The translations under genes and the position numbers were made by a program. The notes under the pieces were generated by a model, which ran no database searches, was not told where the DNA came from, and saw nothing but the letters and a program-made list of their open reading frames with translations. Source: CAYLNH01 sp964384625 (GTDB lineage: Bacteria > Verrucomicrobiota > Lentisphaeria > JABSQK01). Taken from it: a DNA stretch of 7,917 nt. Location of the stretch: assembly GCA_964384625.1 (NCBI GenBank), contig CAYLNH010000314.1, forward strand, positions 1-7,917, given 5' to 3'. Shown here piece after piece: positions 1 through 7,917 of this stretch; position 1 is the first letter of the stretch, and each line of letters starts with the position of its first letter.

Positions 1-62
1 ACGGCCATAAAGGCTTGCCAATCAACATGCCAACTGAATATTGTGGCCATAGTGCGTTTCAT
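1..62 (-). CDS. Possible 5' end of an off-window gene
   Basis: On the minus strand an ATG at 60-62 (with a second in-frame ATG at 48-50) opens a frame that stays open to the left edge. The peptide starts MKRTMATIFSWHVDWQ and is cut by the window. An in-frame TAA lies two codons upstream of the first ATG, so the start could not be much further out. No good Shine-Dalgarno sequence precedes either ATG, and about 20 codons is far too little to judge coding potential. It is listed only so that someone with the neighbouring sequence can test it; chance is an equally good explanation. Confidence 0.15.
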   Translation of the reverse strand, partial: MKRTMATIFSWHVDWQAFMA

Positions 63-274
63 TGGTTATGACGCACCAGCGCCGGGTCCTCTTAGCGACC
101 TTGACGATTTTACGGGGAATTCCTGTCGCGCCGATGCCGATGGTACTGCGGGTGTCCGGCAACACCGCCGAGACCATCTGGTCCCGCCCGCCTCCCCGAC
201 GTCGACGGCCCTCGGCGTCCAGCAAGACATCACCATCCGGTATTGCTCTTGATGCTCTCGACGCCCGGGATAAA

Positions 275-293
275 CAACGATCGGCGTTCGTTG
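275..293 (-). terminator. Candidate weak terminator after the lipoprotein gene
   Basis: Eleven bases past the lipoprotein stop codon the minus strand reads CAACGA, a seven-base loop, then TCGTTG: a perfect 6-bp stem. A short T-rich run (TTTAT) follows at once on the minus strand. The position fits the end of the dehydrogenase-lipoprotein transcript. The stem is short and only half G+C, and the T run is brief, so it would be a weak intrinsic terminator at best. Confidence 0.3.
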
Positions 294-303
294 ACCTTGC
301 AGC

Positions 304-924
304 CTACTTATAGGTCACACTGATCTTCGGTGGGGTCTGGAGAAACGACGGGTCGGCATCGGCGTTGAATGTCCAACTCGCCCAACTGCGGCCGTGTTGC
401 TTCTTCCCGGCGGTTGTCTCTGTGATCTTCCCCGGAACATCCAGTTTCAAGTAGAGCTTCAGGCCGCTTGCGGCTTCGCGGAGTTTCTGGGGCTTGCCCG
501 CGGCTCGGGGCAGATCGAAGGCCAGGCTGATTCGACTCGGGCCATCCTGCTTCGGGACGTACTCGAAACGGCCGAGCTTTCCCGAAGCAAGGGCCTTGCG
601 GACGTCGGTCATCTCGCCTTCCACCTGGATGTATTTGCGGGTGGAGCCATCCTCTTCTTTATGGTCGAAGACGCGGTAGTTCGTGATCCGGAAGCCGTCG
701 GTTTCAGCAAAATAGGCCGCGCCTTTGATCGGGTCGAAGAACGTTGCCGCACGGACGTCGCCCTTGGCGACGAAGGCGTCAACGACCTCCTTCGGAAGCG
801 ATACCTCCAGCTTGAAACGGCCCTTGTTTTCCTTGCTGATCTCAATTACCTGCTGGAGGCGCAGGCAGCCGGGAAGCAGCAGGGCCAGGAGCAGCAGGGG
901 CAGAGATGTCTGTATGCGGGGCAT
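304..924 (-). CDS. Small predicted lipoprotein, function unknown
   Basis: This 206-residue protein has a typical lipoprotein signal: a short start with Arg3, a leucine-rich core (residues 8-17) and a lipobox ending L-P-G-C with the acceptor Cys20. Leu21 follows the cysteine; by the E. coli sorting rule this would favour the outer membrane, although that rule may not hold in this organism. The mature part (21-206) alternates hydrophobic and polar residues as in beta-strands, is rich in Lys and Asp/Glu, and has no further cysteine or membrane segment. The early mature region loosely recalls LppM-type lipoprotein domains, but I cannot confirm that. The start is the only sensible ATG: two codons upstream (ACC, TCA) lies the dehydrogenase stop codon in the same frame. 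No clear Shine-Dalgarno sequence is seen, so translation may depend on ribosomes finishing the dehydrogenase gene. The two genes are probably co-transcribed. Confidence 0.72.
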   Translation of the reverse strand: MPRIQTSLPLLLLALLLPGCLRLQQVIEISKENKGRFKLEVSLPKEVVDAFVAKGDVRAATFFDPIKGAAYFAETDGFRITNYRVFDHKEEDGSTRKYIQVEGEMTDVRKALASGKLGRFEYVPKQDGPSRISLAFDLPRAAGKPQKLREAASGLKLYLKLDVPGKITETTAGKKQHGRSWASWTFNADADPSFLQTPPKISVTYK

Positions 925-930
925 GGTTGA

Positions 931-1965
931 TCAGAACTCAATCATCGCTTTGACCACACCGTCGGCGTAATCGCCGACCAGGTCAAAGGCGTTCTTCGTT
1001 TCGGCGAACGGAAAGCGGTGGGTGATCATGAAGCGCGGATCAAAATCCAGGCCGGCAACCATATCGATGCAGGCTTCGACACACTCGTTCTGCCGGCGAA
1101 CATTCTGGATGCAGACTTCCTTGCGCCGCAGGGTATGAGGGTCGTAGGACATGCGCTCCACTTCCGGGATGCCGATCGTCATCAACTTGCCGCCGTTGGT
1201 CAGCATGCCGGTGGCGTCATCGATCGCTTCCTGCATGCCGCAGCAGTCGTAAACGATGTCCAGCAACCGGGGCTCTGCCCTTTCGATCTCCGCGGCCGCC
1301 TCAGTCGCGTGCGGGTCCCAGCCGGCCGTCGCACCGTTGGCCAGGGCGATTTCCAGACGGTACTGCAGCGGTTCGGTGACGTAGATGTCCGTGACGCCTC
1401 TGGCCCGCAAAGCCACAAGAACAGATAACCCGATCGGTCCCAGGCCCAGAATCCCCACCTTCTGCCCGGCCTCGACGCCGGACAGGTCGACGGCGTAGTA
1501 GCCGATCGTCAACGGTTCGACCAAAGCCGCCGTTTCGAAGTCCATGTTTTCCGGGAGTTTGAAACAACTGGCTGCGGGCATCACGTAGAACTCGCTCAAA
1601 CAGCCGTCCATCTGGCCGGGGCAGCCCATGAACTTCAGGTTGCGGCAGGTGTGAAGCCGTCCCATCCGGCACTGGTCGCAATCGTGACAGCTCACGGCCG
1701 GATCGACCGCGACCCGGTCGCCCGCCTCAAACGCTGTCACGCCGGAACCGACGTCGACAATCGTCGCCGCGCATTCATGGCCAACAATAAACGGGAATTC
1801 GACGATCTGGTCGCCGATGCGGCCCGTCTTGTAATAGTGAATGTCGGAACCGCAAACGCCGATCGTCTCCAGTTTGAGCAGCACCTCTCCCGGCTGCTCG
1901 ATCCTGGGATCCGGGCGGTCCTGCAGCTCCATTTCGTGCAGGCCGGTCAGTACCATGGCTTTCAT
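931..1965 (-). CDS. Zinc-dependent sorbitol dehydrogenase-like alcohol dehydrogenase
   Basis: This is a 344-residue cytoplasmic medium-chain dehydrogenase of full family length. The GroES-like N-terminal domain has the catalytic-zinc residues Cys38 (GVCGSD), His63-Glu64 (GHE) and Glu150 (VEP), and a four-cysteine structural zinc site (Cys93, Cys96, Cys99, Cys107). The Rossmann domain carries GLGPIG at 174-179. Glu198 at the expected end of the second strand suggests NAD rather than NADP. The HYYKTGRIGD stretch (43-52) is typical of sorbitol/L-iditol dehydrogenases, so a polyol-to-ketose oxidation is the best guess. L-threonine dehydrogenase and other polyol or sugar-acid dehydrogenases cannot be excluded, and no neighbouring transporter or kinase narrows the substrate. 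The ATG start is supported by a GAGGA Shine-Dalgarno sequence about seven bases upstream and by the conserved MKAMVL beginning. It is probably the first gene of a transcript with the lipoprotein. Confidence 0.93.
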   Translation of the reverse strand: MKAMVLTGLHEMELQDRPDPRIEQPGEVLLKLETIGVCGSDIHYYKTGRIGDQIVEFPFIVGHECAATIVDVGSGVTAFEAGDRVAVDPAVSCHDCDQCRMGRLHTCRNLKFMGCPGQMDGCLSEFYVMPAASCFKLPENMDFETAALVEPLTIGYYAVDLSGVEAGQKVGILGLGPIGLSVLVALRARGVTDIYVTEPLQYRLEIALANGATAGWDPHATEAAAEIERAEPRLLDIVYDCCGMQEAIDDATGMLTNGGKLMTIGIPEVERMSYDPHTLRRKEVCIQNVRRQNECVEACIDMVAGLDFDPRFMITHRFPFAETKNAFDLVGDYADGVVKAMIEF

Positions 1966-2044
1966 ATTTCGTCCTCAGTCCGGAATCGTGGATTTGATCA
2001 CCCTCGGGGGATTCACCAAGGTAGGGCGTACCCGCGAAAAAACA

Positions 2045-2056
2045 ATCGCCGGCGAT
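2045..2056. promoter_or_regulatory. Perfect 12-bp palindrome upstream of the dehydrogenase
   Basis: ATCGCCGGCGAT reads the same on both strands. It ends 79 bases before the dehydrogenase start codon and directly abuts the direct repeat that flanks the fold-back element. A dimeric repressor site is possible. No convincing sigma-70 promoter could be placed next to it: the best minus-strand candidate, TTGGTG and TCAAAT spaced by 16 bases between here and the gene, matches the consensus poorly. In GC-rich DNA a 12-bp palindrome can also arise by chance. Confidence 0.3.
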
Positions 2057-2064
2057 CTCGTTGG

Positions 2065-2209
2065 GCAATGCGTCAGTGACGGGGGGCAGCGTTTGCCGGC
2101 GTGATGTTCGGCGTCGGGGTAGCTGGGCTGACCGCTGCTCCAGCAGGTCAAGCCTGCTGGTGGCAGGAGAGCAGCACGCGGAAGCCGCTCCCCGTGACTG
2201 ACGCATTAC
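2065..2209. mobile_element. 145-bp fold-back element resembling a MITE
   Basis: The two ends are inverted repeats. The left arm at 2065-2084 (GCAATGCGTCAGTGACGGGG) and the reverse complement of 2190-2209 (GTAATGCGTCAGTCACGGGG) agree at 18 of 20 positions. Pairing goes on imperfectly inward (AGCG, CCGGCGTG and similar blocks), and the centre is a nested hairpin at 2134-2175. TCGTTGGG lies at both borders (2058-2065 and 2211-2218). If the element is set at 2065-2209, the flanking octamers CTCGTTGG and GTCGTTGG match at 7 of 8, which looks like an aged target-site duplication. No ORF of useful size lies inside, so it would need a transposase supplied elsewhere. A GTAA end and 8-bp duplications are features of the IS66 family; that link is only a guess. 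A transcribed RNA hairpin between the two minus-strand genes is the main alternative. Confidence 0.55.
2134..2175. repeat. Nested central hairpin of the fold-back element
   Basis: CCAGCAGG (2140-2147) and CCTGCTGG (2153-2160) form a perfect 8-bp stem around a five-base loop. Just outside, GCTGCTC (2134-2140) and GAGCAGC (2169-2175) are also exact inverted repeats. They share base 2140 with the inner stem, so the two stems partly compete. There is no T run on either side, so it does not look like a standard intrinsic terminator. Confidence 0.6.
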
Positions 2210-2244
2210 GTCGTTGGGATACCTCCGGGTCGCGGCGCGTTTCG

Positions 2245-3894
2245 TCAGCGGTGGTCGTGGGCCTCGATGAAGTGTTTCAGGTCGAGGGCCCGGCGCGGGC
2301 CGCTCGGCCGGATTTCCATCAGGTCGGCGTCGCCGGTCAACGCCTGCAGCTTCGCCTTCACGTCCGGCGGCATCGGGCTGTTGTCGCTGACCAGCGCCGT
2401 CAGGACCTCCTTGCGCAACTCGTCCCACGGCGGCAGCCGGCGGTCGGGGGTTGCGGCATAGGCTTTCTGGTTGCGCCGCCACATCAGCCGGGCCAGGTTC
2501 TCATAGCCTTTGGCGCGGTAGTCGTCGCCGCGCCCGGCCCAGTAGTACGCCTGGACCAGTGAAGACTTGACGATCGCAGCGTCGCGCCGTCCCCGGGCGG
2601 TGGCCTGCAGAAGTTCCGGGGCCTTGGTCTCGATGAAGCTCTCAAACGTCCACTTGCGGCGTTCGTCTGCAACCATGAAATGATGGGTGTAGTCCTCGAA
2701 CACGTCTTCGGCGGCTTCCTCGTACATGTTCGTGTAGAGCAGGAGGATCGCCCATTCGTGGAATTGCCGGTTGAGACTTAACGCCCCCTTGTCATAGGGC
2801 TGGTTGTTAAGGTGGTCGGCGAGATAGTGATGGGTGTTTTCGATAATGTCGAGGTTCGGCGCGGTGGACAGCCCCTTGTCGTCGAAGTACAACAGGCGGC
2901 CGTCGTAGAACGACTGCACCATCGCCTGGCGCACATAAGCATGCTGGTAGCCTTCCTTGCCCTCCCAGAGTTCAAAGCTTTCCGAGGCACACCAGTACAC
3001 CACGTGGGCGTGATACAGCCGCCAGTCGAACGGCCCGTATTTGCGGTCAAGCGCCAGCATCCAGGCGGGATCCAGCCGCTGTTCACGGCGGAGATCGCGT
3101 TTCATCACGAAATCTCGGATGGCGTCGAGTGCCGCAGCGTTGTCCTCGTCCTGCAGGAGGACCCGGGCCGGCGCGGTCAACTCCTTGATCTGCGCCGGCG
3201 TCAGGTGGTAGGTGTTGCGGTCAAACAGGTCCAGTCCCGCGGCTTCCGCCTGATCGAGCAGGTCGCCGACGCCGGGCTGCGCCCGCAAAGCTGCCGTCGT
3301 CTCGGGCGCCGCCGCCAACGCCTCCAGTTCCGGCCGCCGGCCGGTCGCCAGGTACTGCGACATGATCTTCGCCCACTGGAGCTGGTAGTAGCGGCTGTGG
3401 TGCGGGTCGTTCCCGATCTTCTGCATGATCGTCTGACCGATCTCCGTACTGATTATCGCGTCCCGCGGGTTGTATCGCAGGCCTTTGTCGCGCAGCAGGC
3501 TGATGCTTTGCAGGATCCACCGCCAGCGTTCCTCGCGGTCGTCGATCTCGACGGTGATGTTGTAGGCCATGTTCCAGCTCTGGTAGGTCCAGACGCGGGT
3601 CAGCTTCGGCTGCAGCGAGGAGATCCAGTTTGCCAGTTGAATGGCTTCGAAGAAATTGCCTTCGTCCTGCAGACGCACAGCCCGCCACCAGAGCCCGTTG
3701 GAGATCAGTCCGCGCAGCGGTCCGACCGCCTGCGTCGTCAACGCGATGGTCGGCGGGATATCGGGGTTGTCGAGCGCCGCTGCCTGTTCAACGGCATGCG
3801 TCGCCTCCAGGTGTCGCCAGTTGAACACCAGGACGATCAGACAAACAAGGACAACGGCCGCGGGGCCCCAGGTTATGCGTTTGGCTGCAGTCAT
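2245..3894 (-). CDS. Membrane-anchored helical-repeat protein, unknown function
   Basis: I do not recognise a named family for this 549-residue protein. Lys5-Arg6 precede one hydrophobic segment (about residues 7-25), with no clear cleavage site, so it is probably a signal anchor with the bulk outside the cytoplasm. The rest looks almost wholly alpha-helical and is rich in Trp and Tyr. Residues about 67-113 (GLWWRAVRLQDEGNFFEAIQ... WNMAYNI) have the rhythm of tetratricopeptide-like helix pairs, as does the stretch around the YTNMYEEAAEDVFEDY motif near the C-terminus. Long hypothetical proteins of this style occur in Verrucomicrobia and Lentisphaerae, to my recollection. No catalytic motif or cysteine cluster is seen. 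The start is the ATG at 3892-3894, chosen because the membrane segment follows directly and a GAGG lies seven bases upstream; the frame is open far beyond it, but only as antisense of metH. It diverges from metH across 168 bases. A scaffold or protein-interaction role in the envelope is inference. Confidence 0.8.
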   Translation of the reverse strand: MTAAKRITWGPAAVVLVCLIVLVFNWRHLEATHAVEQAAALDNPDIPPTIALTTQAVGPLRGLISNGLWWRAVRLQDEGNFFEAIQLANWISSLQPKLTRVWTYQSWNMAYNITVEIDDREERWRWILQSISLLRDKGLRYNPRDAIISTEIGQTIMQKIGNDPHHSRYYQLQWAKIMSQYLATGRRPELEALAAAPETTAALRAQPGVGDLLDQAEAAGLDLFDRNTYHLTPAQIKELTAPARVLLQDEDNAAALDAIRDFVMKRDLRREQRLDPAWMLALDRKYGPFDWRLYHAHVVYWCASESFELWEGKEGYQHAYVRQAMVQSFYDGRLLYFDDKGLSTAPNLDIIENTHHYLADHLNNQPYDKGALSLNRQFHEWAILLLYTNMYEEAAEDVFEDYTHHFMVADERRKWTFESFIETKAPELLQATARGRRDAAIVKSSLVQAYYWAGRGDDYRAKGYENLARLMWRRNQKAYAATPDRRLPPWDELRKEVLTALVSDNSPMPPDVKAKLQALTGDADLMEIRPSGPRRALDLKHFIEAHDHR

Positions 3895-3950
3895 GGAATC
3901 CTCAGACCACTCAGTCTCACTTTGAATATAGCGGGGGCCACCGCCGCTGC

Positions 3951-3971
3951 GGGCCGCGATTGTAACGGCCC
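3951..3971. promoter_or_regulatory. Inverted repeat in the metH divergent intergenic region
   Basis: GGGCCG (3951-3956) and CGGCCC (3966-3971) are perfect inverted repeats around a nine-base AT-richer spacer. TGTAA occurs at 3961-3965 and again at 3972-3976, 11 bp apart, about one helical turn. The region (3895-4062) must hold the promoters of both metH and the helical protein, so a shared operator is plausible. I could not place a -35/-10 pair with good spacing for either gene, and I see no SAM, SAH or cobalamin riboswitch. Confidence 0.25.
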
Positions 3972-4062
3972 TGTAAAGCCGGCACGCCAGTGGCTGACCT
4001 GAAAAGCAGCGCGCCCGGACTACAGTAGGAAGTGACCACGAAATCAACGGAGTGAGCAGCGA

Positions 4063-7533
<3,471 letters not shown>

Positions 7534-7549
7534 GACGGATCATCCGGGC

Positions 7550-7917
7550 CTACGGACAGCCGCCGCCGTGAAAGCGGTTGCGGAAGCCGCTGACGCCCTG
7601 GCTGGCCCAGGGCACGCCGGTGTGAAAGACGCCGCTGTCGACTCGCCGATGCAGACTGTGCGGGGGAACCTGCAGTGATTCTGCATGGCCGTCGAAGTAC
7701 AGGTAGTTCATCGTCTTCAGGTGGTCATACACCACCGGCAATCCCAATGCCCCGGGAATGCCGAGGGCTGAGTTCACCTCCGTCAGGTTCGCGTAGCCAT
7801 GGTGGATGGAGCGATGGCCGAGCTCGGTGAGATAGCAGATCTCGGCCGGCTTCGGCACCCGTTGGAACGGATCTTCCATCGTTTTTGCCCTGAATTCCGC
7901 TGATTTGAGCTTAATGG
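7550..7917 (-). CDS. C-terminal part of an H-X9-DG pseudopilin-like protein
   Basis: The frame is open from the right edge to a TAG at 7550-7552, giving about 121 residues of a longer protein whose start lies outside the window. The ATG at 7877-7879 is internal: codons upstream of it stay open (reading ...KSAEFRAKT). The key feature is the stretch DHLKTMNYLYFDGH, in which His is followed by exactly nine residues and then Asp-Gly. This is the H-X9-DG signature at the C-terminus of type II secretion pseudopilin-like proteins that are abundant in Planctomycetes, Lentisphaerae and Verrucomicrobia. Just before it, PAEICYLTE also fits this domain. Full-length members begin with a prepilin cleavage site and one membrane helix, which would have to be sought upstream. 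About 40 residues follow the motif, ending in GGGCP. The gene converges on metH with 16 bases between the stop codons. Confidence 0.7.
   Translation of the reverse strand, partial: IKLKSAEFRAKTMEDPFQRVPKPAEICYLTELGHRSIHHGYANLTEVNSALGIPGALGLPVVYDHLKTMNYLYFDGHAESLQVPPHSLHRRVDSGVFHTGVPWASQGVSGFRNRFHGGGCP

Larger units (their letters stand above)
1..303. other. Gene-poor stretch at left edge
   Basis: I see no recognisable gene here. All six frames were considered. The minus strand has an open frame that continues in register past the TAG stop of the lipoprotein gene and runs down to about position 22. Its translation is arginine- and glycine-rich, has no ATG near its beginning and matches no family I know. 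The plus-strand frames across 43-313 look equally random. The last 60 bases or so (1-60) are visibly more AT-rich than the rest. The stretch most likely holds the 3' end of the lipoprotein transcript and the promoter of, or spacer before, whatever lies off the left edge. Confidence 0.5.

Noticed and set aside
1..51. GGCCATA repeated at 3-9 and 45-51, and TGCCAA repeated at 16-21 and 28-33
   Set aside because: These repeats are too short and too few to separate from chance without sequence beyond the left edge.
394..930. A 178-codon plus-strand open frame opposite the lipoprotein gene
   Set aside because: The minus-strand product has a clear lipoprotein signal and sits in an operon-like arrangement; the plus-strand product shows no coherent domain and is a shadow.
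2101..2562. A 153-codon plus-strand open frame starting inside the fold-back element
   Set aside because: It overlaps the 3' end of the convincing minus-strand gene, has no family signature, and its start falls in the inverted-repeat element.
3984..3996. A GCCACTG-like box on the minus strand upstream of the helical-protein gene, as in cobalamin riboswitches
   Set aside because: Only this short string matches. The other conserved blocks of a cobalamin riboswitch could not be found around it, and it faces away from metH.
2812..4002. A 396-codon plus-strand open frame opposite the helical-protein gene
   Set aside because: Its translation is a Val/Arg/Gln-rich shadow pattern without any family signature, while the minus-strand frame has a membrane anchor, a Shine-Dalgarno sequence and a typical amino-acid mix.
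7536..7546. CGGA-TCA-TCCG hairpin between the convergent stop codons, as a bidirectional terminator
   Set aside because: The stem is only four base pairs and no T run follows on either strand.

Overview
The window reads as ordinary chromosomal sequence from a GC-rich bacterium (roughly 60% G+C by eye), probably a member of the Planctomycetes-Verrucomicrobia-Lentisphaerae-Kiritimatiellota group. The strongest taxonomic hint is at the right edge: the C-terminal part of a protein with an exact H-X9-DG motif, typical of the large pseudopilin-like families of that group. The lineage is an inference from this motif and from the style of the large membrane-anchored helical protein. No rRNA, marker gene or tRNA is present to settle it.

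Layout. Bases 1-303 hold no convincing gene. There is a weak candidate terminator at 275-293 and a possible off-window start at 1-62. On the minus strand follow a small lipoprotein (304-924) and, directly upstream of it, a zinc-dependent medium-chain dehydrogenase of the sorbitol dehydrogenase type (931-1965). Only six bases separate the two, so they probably form one transcript. The 279-base gap upstream of the dehydrogenase (1966-2244) holds a perfect 12-bp palindrome and a 145-bp fold-back element with 20-bp terminal inverted repeats and flanking 7-8 bp direct repeats, which looks like a non-autonomous mobile element (MITE). Next, still on the minus strand, is a 549-residue membrane-anchored, mostly helical protein of unknown function (2245-3894). 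It diverges across a 168-base region from metH (4063-7533, plus strand), a full-length, five-module cobalamin-dependent methionine synthase with all expected metal- and cofactor-binding residues. The partial pseudopilin-like gene (7550-7917, minus) converges on metH with 16 bases between the stop codons.

How the genes work together. No shared pathway is evident. MetH remakes methionine from homocysteine and methyltetrahydrofolate. The dehydrogenase would oxidise a polyol or related secondary alcohol. The lipoprotein and the helical protein are envelope proteins without assigned function. I found no defence system, CRISPR array, phage gene or transposase, and nothing that amounts to a new multi-gene system. 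The most unusual object is the fold-back element at 2065-2209.
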